Shown here one piece after another: positions 27,457 through 34,908 of a DNA stretch of 64,000 bases (the stretch's first letter is position 1; the number at the start of each line of letters is the position of its first letter). Below the pieces are notes generated by a model. The model was not told the origin of the DNA, did not search any database, and worked only from the letters and a program-made list of their open reading frames with translations. Location of the stretch: assembly GCF_034259325.1 (NCBI RefSeq), contig NZ_JAXIVS010000001.1:1116001-1180000 (forward strand). Reading direction: 5' to 3'. This DNA comes from Hyalangium ruber (GTDB lineage: Bacteria > Myxococcota > Myxococcia > Myxococcales > Myxococcaceae). The position numbers and the translations under genes are program-made.

Positions 27457-28770
27457 ATGCGACTCAAGGTGATCGGCCGGCGTCCGGACATCGCGTCCAC
27501 GGGGCCATGGCCCGGGTGCGACGTGCTGGACGTGCCGGACGAGCAGTGGTCCGAGGCGCTCAACGCGCGCTGGATCCAGGAGGGCATCGCCGCGCGCCAG
27601 TGCTTCCGGGTCATCTCTCCCCTGTCCCCGGAGAACCTCTGGGTGCGCAGCGGCACGGCCTGGAGGAAGACGGCCTTCGCCCGGGAGCTGGAGCTGCTGG
27701 AAGCCGCGAGCTACGTGCTGGTGGGCGACTGCTGGGTGCCTCCATCGGATCCGTTCGTCCAGGAGCTCAAGCGCGAGCCGCTGGTCGTCTACGCGCGTCT
27801 GCGCCACCGGGCCCGCGAGGCCGCTCGGCGGAGGGAGCAATCGTTCGTCTTCCCCGAGCTGGCGCCCACGGTGGAGCGGATGCGGCGGTACCTGCGCCAC
27901 CTGAGGCGCGCCATGCGCGAGCCCCGGATGCGCGCGGAGGTGGAACGCCTGCTCGAGCTCGAGGCCCGCGCTGAGGCGCTGCTGTCGAGTGGGACGCCCT
28001 ACCCGGAGCTCCTGCGCTTCACGCTGGCCGCCGTCGAGGTCCTGGAGCAGCAGGTGCGCTCCCAGCATCCAGGGCTTCCCGACGTCTTCGTCCCCAAGTG
28101 CCGAGAGGAGCTGGAGCCCCTGCTGCACCTCTGGCCCGAGGTGATCGTGTTCCCGACGTTCGCGGCCCTGGACCGGCGGTACTTCTGGAGGACGCGGCCC
28201 GTGCCGCTCCATGCGCTGGGACTGCTCACCGGCCCGCTGTACGCCGACGGGCAGCAGTGCTCTCCCGCGGAGTACTTCTTCCACGACGTGGACCACGTGC
28301 GCTTCCTCGTGCGGGAGGAGCTGCTGGCCCGAGGGCTGGACATCCCGGATGTGTACCGCTCGGCGGATCCCTACACCCCCGCCTCGACCTGGGATGCGGC
28401 GCGGGGCCGGCACCGCACCCTGCTCGACGTGGCCGCGGGGGCGGTGAAGTCCCATGGGCTCGAAGCACCGGCGCGACTGGAAGCACGCGAGCGGAGCGCG
28501 CGGCAGCTGGACGCGAAGCTCGCGCACTTGAGCGATACGGATCCGGTGCTCGGGGATGCGGCCAGCTGGCTCCTCTTCGAGATCCTTCATGAGAAGGGTT
28601 TCCCCTTGGAGGATCCGGTGCTCCGCGAGCAGCTCGGGCAAGAGCGCCACCCGGTGAAGCTGGAGGCGAAGTTCCGGGCGGACTTCTACGGCGAGGGCGC
28701 GGTGACGGAAGCAGTGCCCCGAAGGCTGGCGGAGGCGCGGGACTGGCTCTCGCGGCAGCTGCGTCCATGA
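27457..28770 (+). CDS. hypothetical protein, first gene of oxidative operon
   Basis: I do not recognise this 437-residue cytoplasmic protein. It is rich in Arg, Glu and Leu, with a long helical middle (about 120-200). Near residue 269 a stretch reads YFFHDVDHVRFL, whose HDxxDH-type cluster of His and Asp could bind a metal, though no known family can be assigned. The stop overlaps the ATG of the next gene (ATGA), so it is cotranscribed with a 2-oxoglutarate-type oxygenase. That context suggests a modification or biosynthetic role; this is inference. Confidence 0.8.
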   Translation: MRLKVIGRRPDIASTGPWPGCDVLDVPDEQWSEALNARWIQEGIAARQCFRVISPLSPENLWVRSGTAWRKTAFARELELLEAASYVLVGDCWVPPSDPFVQELKREPLVVYARLRHRAREAARRREQSFVFPELAPTVERMRRYLRHLRRAMREPRMRAEVERLLELEARAEALLSSGTPYPELLRFTLAAVEVLEQQVRSQHPGLPDVFVPKCREELEPLLHLWPEVIVFPTFAALDRRYFWRTRPVPLHALGLLTGPLYADGQQCSPAEYFFHDVDHVRFLVREELLARGLDIPDVYRSADPYTPASTWDAARGRHRTLLDVAAGAVKSHGLEAPARLEARERSARQLDAKLAHLSDTDPVLGDAASWLLFEILHEKGFPLEDPVLREQLGQERHPVKLEAKFRADFYGEGAVTEAVPRRLAEARDWLSRQLRP

Positions 28771-29792
28771 GGATGATCGAGCCCACGGCTGCCGTACCCA
28801 TCCTGGATGCGCGGCTCCTGGAGGCAGGCCCGGAGGCGCGGGCGCGCTTCGTCACGCAGCTCGTGGAGGCATGTCGGGGAACGGGCTGCTTCCAGCTCCT
28901 CCACCCTCCCCTTCCCTCCGGCCTCTCGCGGGAGGCGCTCCAAGCGGCGCGGGACTTCTTCGCCCTGCCCCTGGAAGAGAAGCTCGCGCTCGACATCGCG
29001 CACTCCCAGCACTTCCGGGGCTACAGCCGCATGAGCAACGGCCGGGACTGGCGCGAGCAGCTGCACCTGGGCCGAGAGGAGCCGCCCGGTGGATTGGACT
29101 CGGAGCCCACGTACCTCCGGCTCCAGGGTCCCAACCCGTGGCCTCGTGACGAGCGCTGGCGGCGCGTCTTCCTCACCTACCTGCACGCAGTGGAAGCGGT
29201 GGGGCATCAGCTCCTCGAAGCGCTGGCCCAGGGGCTGGGACTCACCGGGAACCCGTTCGCCGAGGAGCTGGCGAAAGAGCCCTACCTGGTGATGAAGCTC
29301 ATCCACTACCTCCCCCAGCCGGGAGCGGAGGCACCACCCCGCTCGGGAGTCGCGTCGCACTGTGACTTCTCCTGGCTGACGTTGCTCTTGCAAGACGAGC
29401 TGGGCGGGCTCCAGGTGCGGAGTTCCTCCGGCGAGTGGGTGGACGTGGAACCCCGGCCGGACGCGCTGGTCGTCAACCTGGGGGAGCTGATGCAGATGGC
29501 GACACGGGGCGTGTTCCAAGCCACGCCCCACCGGGTCACCAACCGCTCGCACGAGAAGGCACGCACCTCCATCCCCGTCTTCCTCTGCCCCAACCTGCGC
29601 TCCCGAGTCACTCCCCTGCCCGTGCCCCATGAATGGGCCGCGCCCCCTTGCGTGGACCCTGCCCACGTACACCGAGTCGTCCCGCTGGAGCGGATGCCCC
29701 GGGCCGAGCACCCCCTGGCGCCGTTCGTCTTCGGAGAGGCCGAGTGGAAGCGCAAGGGGCGCGGCATCTGGTGCGCCGAGTGCTGCGCCTAG
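28767..29792 (+). CDS. Fe(II)/2-oxoglutarate-dependent oxygenase, isopenicillin-N-synthase superfamily
   Basis: This 341-residue enzyme has the DIOX_N region followed by the double-stranded beta-helix core. The iron ligands are visible: His198 and Asp200 in SHCDFSWLT, and distal His255 in ATPHRV. Arg266 and Ser268 (RTS) would bind the 2-oxoglutarate carboxylate. Family members hydroxylate, desaturate or ring-close small molecules. It overlaps the upstream unknown gene by four bases. Its 3' end overlaps by four bases the convergent PAP2 gene. The substrate is unknown. Confidence 0.92.
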   Translation: MRMIEPTAAVPILDARLLEAGPEARARFVTQLVEACRGTGCFQLLHPPLPSGLSREALQAARDFFALPLEEKLALDIAHSQHFRGYSRMSNGRDWREQLHLGREEPPGGLDSEPTYLRLQGPNPWPRDERWRRVFLTYLHAVEAVGHQLLEALAQGLGLTGNPFAEELAKEPYLVMKLIHYLPQPGAEAPPRSGVASHCDFSWLTLLLQDELGGLQVRSSSGEWVDVEPRPDALVVNLGELMQMATRGVFQATPHRVTNRSHEKARTSIPVFLCPNLRSRVTPLPVPHEWAAPPCVDPAHVHRVVPLERMPRAEHPLAPFVFGEAEWKRKGRGIWCAECCA

Positions 29793-30649
29793 CGCACGAA
29801 CCTGGAGGACAACCCGAGTTCACGCCGGTTCCACCAGAGCCGCACGGCGAGGAACCAGACACCGCCAGCGATCAGGTCGATGGCGTAGTGGTAGCGCAGG
29901 TACACCGTCGACACAGTAAGCCCCGCCGCCACGGGGAGCATCAGCTTGAAGCGCAGCGGATGCTCCCGCCAGTCGTGGTCGAGCAACACGCACGTCATCA
30001 GCACGTGCAGGCTGGGGAAGACGTCGTAGACCGCGCTCCCGTTGCGCACGACCCAGTCGTTCAAGGCTGTGATCGGGCCTCCCACGAGGGGCTGCGTGAA
30101 GTCCCTCGCCAGGGCCTTGAGCGGCCCCACCGCGGGCACCAGCAGGTAGCCAGCGACTCCCGCCGGGAGCGCGGTGAACATCCACTCGAACAGACGCCGG
30201 GCCTTCTCCAGAGGCTGCAGCAGCGCGTACGCGAGCGCCCCGTGAAAGTAGAGGTGGTACGAGAGGTAACACGCGCTCATCAGCTCGGTGAGCCACGGCC
30301 GCGCATACGGAGCCATCCGAAGCGCCGGGGTCTCACTGAAGAGCACGAGATCCACCGACAACAACAAGTCATCCCGCGTTGTGAGTCCGAGCGCAGGCAC
30401 CACCCACTTGGGCGCGCTGAATAGCGCCAGCGCCACGACGTAAGAGCTCGCGAGCCGAAGCTTCTGGAGCAACGTGGACGTGGAGTTCCGCAGCGCCGTG
30501 ACCACCGCGATCTGGAAGGCCGCCACGCCCGCGATCATCAGCGTCGCCGGGTGCAGGGGCCCCGCCCCCACCAGGAGCCACCCCAACAGCACCAGCGCGA
30601 GGAGCCCTTGCGCACGCTCGTGTACCCAGAGCCGCGACGACTCAGCCAT
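29789..30649 (-). CDS. PAP2-family membrane enzyme, Aur1/inositol-phosphorylceramide-synthase-like
   Basis: This 286-residue protein has about six transmembrane helices and the PAP2 catalytic motifs FPSLH (211-215) and RYHYAID (252-258). The arrangement, YDVFPSLHVL then YLRYHYAIDLIAG, is that of the Aur1/Ipt1-like subgroup, which moves phospho-headgroups between lipids (in fungi, phosphoinositol to ceramide). Simple lipid phosphatase activity is the alternative. The 5' end overlaps the desaturase gene by eight bases on the same strand, so the two form a lipid-modifying operon. Confidence 0.88.
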   Translation of the reverse strand: MAESSRLWVHERAQGLLALVLLGWLLVGAGPLHPATLMIAGVAAFQIAVVTALRNSTSTLLQKLRLASSYVVALALFSAPKWVVPALGLTTRDDLLLSVDLVLFSETPALRMAPYARPWLTELMSACYLSYHLYFHGALAYALLQPLEKARRLFEWMFTALPAGVAGYLLVPAVGPLKALARDFTQPLVGGPITALNDWVVRNGSAVYDVFPSLHVLMTCVLLDHDWREHPLRFKLMLPVAAGLTVSTVYLRYHYAIDLIAGGVWFLAVRLWWNRRELGLSSRFVR

Positions 30650-31574
30650 GCGCCGACAGGCCCTGCGTCGGCGCTCTCCGCCCGAGCGAGTGCGCCACCC
30701 ACTGCCGCACGAACGCGAAGTACGAGGGGATGAACGGGGCGCCCTGGGCGATCAGCTCCTCCCTCAGCAGCGCGTGCAGGCGCGGCAGGTTGTACCAAGG
30801 CACCCGAGGGAAGAGGTGGTGCTCGAGGTGGTAGTTCTCGTTGCACATGAAGAAGGTCGTCACCGGATTGGTGAGGATGGTACGGCTGCCCCGAATCGGG
30901 TGGTCCGCCTCGGGCAGCAGGGTGTGCTGGCTCATCCCCCGGATGTTCACCAGGGTGTTGATGATGATCATCGGGATGACCCAGCCGTGCAGCAGCGCCG
31001 CACCCGGTAAGAACGCGATCGCCAGCCCCAGGAACAGGTAGGCCGAGGCGACCTCGAAGGCGATCCACCTCCGGTCGGACGCCGTGCCCTGCCGCCACCC
31101 GAGGATGGGGATCATCGTGATGTACGCGGGATAGCCCAGCAGCAGCCGGCCCCAGTTCATCAGGAAGACCAGCCACGGGCGCGGCGTGTAGTTGGTGTAG
31201 TGGTCCGGATCGTGGCCACCGCCGAGGTCCGCGTGGTGCTTCAGGTGCAGCACCTTGTACGCCGCGAAGTTCTGCAACACCGGCCACGCGCAGATCGCTC
31301 CCAGGGCGCGGTTCCAACCCGAGTGACGCGCGAGCGCTCCGTGAACCGCCTCGTGGGTGAAAAGGCTGATGCCGTGCAGCGAGGCCGCCGCGAGCACGTA
31401 GAGCGGAACCCGCGCGAGCCAGCTCCAGAGCCCGCTCCCCTGCTCCGCCAACACGGTCACCGCCGCAGCGGCACCGAGGTAGAGCACCGCGAAGAGCAGC
31501 ACCCGGGTGAGGTGCCGATGGTCGATTCGCTGTAGCTCGTTCAGCGCTTCCGCCGGCAGTGAAACCACGCGCAT
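30642..31574 (-). CDS. membrane fatty acid desaturase
   Basis: Membrane desaturases use a diiron centre held by histidine boxes. The 310-residue protein has HEAVH (74-78), HLKHH (110-114) and HLEHH (249-253), with hydrophobic helices between, typical of fatty-acid or carotenoid/sphingolipid desaturase-like enzymes. ATG 31574 is chosen: GGGAG lies seven bases upstream. It is followed by the PAP2 gene, which overlaps its end, and is divergent, with 63 bases between, from the BtaA-like gene. The acyl substrate is not known. Confidence 0.92.
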   Translation of the reverse strand: MRVVSLPAEALNELQRIDHRHLTRVLLFAVLYLGAAAAVTVLAEQGSGLWSWLARVPLYVLAAASLHGISLFTHEAVHGALARHSGWNRALGAICAWPVLQNFAAYKVLHLKHHADLGGGHDPDHYTNYTPRPWLVFLMNWGRLLLGYPAYITMIPILGWRQGTASDRRWIAFEVASAYLFLGLAIAFLPGAALLHGWVIPMIIINTLVNIRGMSQHTLLPEADHPIRGSRTILTNPVTTFFMCNENYHLEHHLFPRVPWYNLPRLHALLREELIAQGAPFIPSYFAFVRQWVAHSLGRRAPTQGLSAHG

Positions 31575-31637
31575 GGAGGAACTCCCGCGCACATGGTGGC
31601 ACGCGCTCCCCTCGTCCGTCGAGCGTCCCCCCATGCT
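31575..31637. promoter_or_regulatory. divergent promoter region of lipid locus
   Basis: Sixty-three bases separate the ATGs of the desaturase (minus strand) and BtaA-like (plus strand) genes. Both operons must be driven from here or from inside the neighbouring coding ends. The arrangement allows one regulator to control both. No convincing promoter hexamers or operator could be identified by eye. Confidence 0.45.
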
Positions 31638-32636
31638 ATGACGTGGCCTCTTTCAAATCGCTGGGAGGAGTGGAGGTTGGGCCGACTCAAGTTCGCGGTC
31701 GTCCGAGAAGATCCCGAGCTGGAAGCACACCTCGTGCGCGCGACCGAGGCTCGGGCCGTGCTGCTGGTCGCCTCGGGTGGCTGCACCGCGCTCTCGCTGA
31801 AGCACGCCTTCCCACAGCTCGACGTGGTCGCCTTCGACTTCAACCCGCTCCAGCTCGCGCAGGTGCGGGAGAAGGCCACGGCCGTCGAGCGAGGCGAGCT
31901 GCTCAGACTCAATGTCGGAGACGCCTCGCGCTCGGGCCTGAATCAGTGCGGCGACTTCGAAGGCCTCTTCCGGACGCTCCGCGCCTTCCTGCTCGAGTTC
32001 GTGCTGACGCACGAAGAGCTCGAGGCGTTCTTCACGCCCGCCACACCGCGTGAGGCCCGGTGCGCCCTGCTCGAATGCTGGCAGGCCTCGCCGTACTGGC
32101 CCGCTGCCTTCGCCGTCACCTTCGCCGATGGCTTCCTCCACGCGATGTTCGGCCCCGCCGCGACCCAGCACGCCGCGCCAGGCTCCTATCCTGGCTACTT
32201 CCAGCGAGCCTTCGAGCGAGGGCTGACTCGGAGCGACGGTCCCCGAAACCCCTTCCTCCAGCACGTGCTCCTCGGCCATTACCGGCCGGAGGATGCCCCC
32301 GCCTACATCCACGCGGGGCGGGCGCTGCCGGTGACGCTGCGCGAAGGCACCCTGCTCGACGTGCCGGACCTCGGTCGCTTCGAGCTCATCCACCTCTCGA
32401 ACATCTTCGACTGGTCCGATGACGCGCTCGTCGCGGCCTGGGCCCAGCGGCTCATCCGTGACGCGAAGCCTGGAGCGCGAATCCTCCTCCGCCAGCTGAA
32501 CAACCAACGCAACCTGCGCCGCTTCTTCGAGCCCGCCTTCACGTTCGACGATGCGCTGAGCGCCGACTTCCTCGAGCGGGATCGCAGCCTCTTCTACGAG
32601 CGATTCGAGATCGGCACCAAGGTAGAAGCTCGATGA
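31638..32636 (+). CDS. BtaA-like S-adenosylmethionine 3-amino-3-carboxypropyl transferase (DUF3419)
   Basis: DUF3419 proteins include BtaA, which transfers the 3-amino-3-carboxypropyl group of S-adenosylmethionine onto diacylglycerol to make the homoserine lipid precursor of betaine lipids. The 332-residue protein shows the family features: cofactor-binding segment VLLVASGGCTALSL (41-54), FDFNPLQLAQ (66-75), and LSNIFDWSDD toward the end. A following methyltransferase (BtaB), needed for betaine lipid, is absent. Instead a GNAT gene overlaps its end by four bases. The product may therefore be an acylated or oxidised aminocarboxypropyl lipid or small molecule. ATG 31638 is preferred over an extended frame. 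Confidence 0.85.
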   Translation: MTWPLSNRWEEWRLGRLKFAVVREDPELEAHLVRATEARAVLLVASGGCTALSLKHAFPQLDVVAFDFNPLQLAQVREKATAVERGELLRLNVGDASRSGLNQCGDFEGLFRTLRAFLLEFVLTHEELEAFFTPATPREARCALLECWQASPYWPAAFAVTFADGFLHAMFGPAATQHAAPGSYPGYFQRAFERGLTRSDGPRNPFLQHVLLGHYRPEDAPAYIHAGRALPVTLREGTLLDVPDLGRFELIHLSNIFDWSDDALVAAWAQRLIRDAKPGARILLRQLNNQRNLRRFFEPAFTFDDALSADFLERDRSLFYERFEIGTKVEAR

Positions 32637-33547
32637 GCCGCGTCCGCTTCGTCCTCACCGACCCGAATGGGATCGCTCCCTACGTGCCGGAGCTTCGGCG
32701 CCTGGAACAGTCCATCCGCTATCCCATCTCGGATGGAGCCGATCACTTCTTCATCGACCACGGCCCGCGCTACCACCCGTTCTTCTCGAACCTCGGCGAG
32801 GCTCGCTTCCTCCTGGCGCTTCGCGGAGATCGCGTCATCGGCTCCGTCGCCGGTGTCATGCGGACCGTCTCGGTCGGGGGCCGCCCGACTCGCGCCCTCT
32901 ACATCTGTGACCTGAAGGTGGCGGCCGAGGAGCGCGGCCAGGGCCTGTCACGCAGGCTCATCCAGGTCGGGCTCAGGCATGTGATTCAAGACCGGGACCT
33001 GCGGCAGACGCGCTTCTTCTATGGCGCGGCGATGCGAGGCTCCCTGGGCGATGTGATGCGCAGCGCTCAAGGCGCGCACCCCTTCAAGCTGGGCAGCTCG
33101 AACGCTCGGCTGCGGCTCTACTTCGCCGCGCCGGAAGCCCTGGCCCGACTGGATCTCGAGCAGGCACCCCCTCCCCCTCGCTCGCAGGGCGCGGTGCTGG
33201 GCCCCGCGACTCCCACCGAAGAACCAGGACTCTTCTCGACGGCCGGGAGCAAGGACCTGCGCCTCGTCTCCTCGGGTCAGCCCTGGCCGCTCATCCACCT
33301 GCCGCTGGGACCCGAGGCCTGGCGGCCCTCGTGGGGCGCCTACCTTCGCCGGTGTGGCGAGGCCATCGTGAGCCGGGGCCTTCAGGGCAGTGCCTGCTTC
33401 GCCATCGATGAGCGCATGGAGAACCACATCTCCTGGCTGTCCGCGCAGGGCGTCACTCCAGGAGCGGTCTGCACCGTCTACTCACTCCGACTCTCGCTGC
33501 TTCCAGCCTCCGTCACCTGGGTGCATCTGCCCACCTCCGAGATTTGA
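32633..33547 (+). CDS. GNAT-family N-acyltransferase
   Basis: This 304-residue protein has a GNAT fold at about residues 45-155. ICDLKVAAEERGQGLSRRLI carries the acyl-CoA-binding Q/RxxGxG/A-type loop. The C-terminal half (about 190-304) is unrecognised and may be a second degenerate GNAT-like or substrate domain. GNATs acylate amines. The product of the preceding BtaA-like enzyme carries a free amine, which makes it a natural substrate, but this is inference. Start and stop codons overlap the upstream gene (ATGA), and three bases separate it from the diiron oxidase gene. Confidence 0.85.
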   Translation: MSRVRFVLTDPNGIAPYVPELRRLEQSIRYPISDGADHFFIDHGPRYHPFFSNLGEARFLLALRGDRVIGSVAGVMRTVSVGGRPTRALYICDLKVAAEERGQGLSRRLIQVGLRHVIQDRDLRQTRFFYGAAMRGSLGDVMRSAQGAHPFKLGSSNARLRLYFAAPEALARLDLEQAPPPPRSQGAVLGPATPTEEPGLFSTAGSKDLRLVSSGQPWPLIHLPLGPEAWRPSWGAYLRRCGEAIVSRGLQGSACFAIDERMENHISWLSAQGVTPGAVCTVYSLRLSLLPASVTWVHLPTSEI

Positions 33548-33550
33548 AGC

Positions 33551-34291
33551 ATGCGCGACTACCTCCAGGCGCTGAAGGTTCGTGTGGCTCCGCTCGAGAA
33601 CCCGTACCTCCGCGCCCTGGGTGACGGCTCCTTCGAGCGGGAGGACTTCGTCGAGACCCAGATTCAGTTCCTCCACGCCGTCGCCTACTTCTCCCGTCCC
33701 ATGGCGGTGCTCGCGGCGCGGCTCCCACGGGCCGAGCAGCGGCTCAGCCTCCTCGAGAACGTGCATGACGAGCACGGAGGCGGAGAGCTCACCGGCAGCC
33801 ACGAGCGCACCTTCCTCACGCTGCTCGCGCGGCTGGGCATGAGTCCCTCCGAGCTCGACCGGCGCGCGCAGTGGCCGGAGGTCCGCGCGTTCAACTCCGC
33901 GCTCCTGGGCGTCTGCGCGCACGACGATATCCCCACGGCCCTCTCCGCGCTCGGCGTCATCGAGGATCTGTTCTCCGGCATCTCGGCGCGGATTGGCCGA
34001 TCGATCGTGGAGCGCGGCTGGCTTCGCGCGGAGGAGCTGACGCACTACCCCGCGCACGAGCTGCTCGATGTCGGCCATGCAGAGGGGTTCTACCGGCTGG
34101 TCGAGCCGCTCGCCCGGGCCGAGCAGCGGGCCGCCTACCAGGTGGAGCAAGGCCTGGAGCTCGGGGCCTACCTCTTCCTGCGGCTCTATGAGGACCTCTT
34201 CCGAGCGCGGAAGCGGCGCGTATTCCGTCAGGTCACCGGCCCCCACAGCCTCGCGGATGGCTGGGTGCTGCCCGAGAGCGAGCGTCGCTGA
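33551..34291 (+). CDS. haem-oxygenase-like diiron oxidase (iron-containing redox enzyme family)
   Basis: Such enzymes (UndA, BesC, SznF and PqqC/TenA-fold relatives) use two irons and oxygen for C-C cleavage, desaturation or N-oxygenation. The all-helical 246-residue protein shows a likely ligand set: Glu69/His72 in LLENVHDEHGGG, Glu138 in GVIEDLF, and His169, Asp173 and His176 in HELLDVGHAEGFY. The pattern is the family's, although the exact ligands are inferred. It is the third gene of the BtaA-like/GNAT operon, and would oxidise its product. Residue identity does not distinguish UndA-like from SznF-like chemistry. Confidence 0.88.
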   Translation: MRDYLQALKVRVAPLENPYLRALGDGSFEREDFVETQIQFLHAVAYFSRPMAVLAARLPRAEQRLSLLENVHDEHGGGELTGSHERTFLTLLARLGMSPSELDRRAQWPEVRAFNSALLGVCAHDDIPTALSALGVIEDLFSGISARIGRSIVERGWLRAEELTHYPAHELLDVGHAEGFYRLVEPLARAEQRAAYQVEQGLELGAYLFLRLYEDLFRARKRRVFRQVTGPHSLADGWVLPESERR

Positions 34292-34295
34292 GCGC

Positions 34296-34892
34296 TCACC
34301 CCGGCGCCGCGAGCCACCCCACCACCTGGAGCCAGGGAGGCTCCGGGAAGGGGTTCTCCTCGATTCGCATCCCCAGGTTCCGCATGACCCCAATCGAGGC
34401 GGCGTTGTCACGCGAGGTGGTGGCGATGATCCGGGTCAGGCGCAGCTCTCCCAGGGCGTAGTCGACCAGGGCCTGGGCCGCCTCGGAGGCATAGCCGCGC
34501 CCCTGGTGCGCCGGAGAGATGGCGTAGTCGAGCCCCACCTCCGCCGAGGCTCTGCCCGTGGGCAGGGTGCCCGCGGGACGCAAGCCGGGGATCCGGTCGA
34601 ACTCGTCGAGGCAGGCCACCAGGCCGCAGGCCCCCACGAATGCGCCGGTGTCCGCGAGGACGATGGCGCGATCCCCATACGGAGGCTGCAGCAGGTGGGC
34701 CTGCTGGTCGTAGCCCAGCAGGGTCCACTCGAGCCACGCCTTCCGGCCCTCGCGGCGCTGAGGGCCCTCGTTCCCCATGTTGGCGTCCGCGAGCTCGACG
34801 TCGAAGAGACGGAAGACGGCGTCGAGGTCCTCGCGGACGAAGGGCCTGATCAGGAGCCTCTCGGTTCGCAGTTCCGGCATCGCGCGAGACAT
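34296..34892 (-). CDS. GNAT-family acetyltransferase, RimJ/RimL type
   Basis: This 198-residue protein matches the GNAT acetyltransferase 3 (RimJ/L) group: LRTERLLIRPFVREDLDAVF at the start, LDYAISPAHQGRGYASEAAQ with the acetyl-CoA loop QGRGYA, and TSRDNAASIGVMRNLGM near the end. ATG 34892 is chosen because AGGAG lies upstream at a spacing of four; ATG 34880 lacks one. It lies 16 bases downstream of paoC on the same strand and may be transcribed with it. Its substrate (protein N-terminus, antibiotic or other amine) is unknown. Confidence 0.9.
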   Translation of the reverse strand: MSRAMPELRTERLLIRPFVREDLDAVFRLFDVELADANMGNEGPQRREGRKAWLEWTLLGYDQQAHLLQPPYGDRAIVLADTGAFVGACGLVACLDEFDRIPGLRPAGTLPTGRASAEVGLDYAISPAHQGRGYASEAAQALVDYALGELRLTRIIATTSRDNAASIGVMRNLGMRIEENPFPEPPWLQVVGWLAAPG

Positions 34893-34908
34893 GAGGCTCC
34901 TTGCTCTC

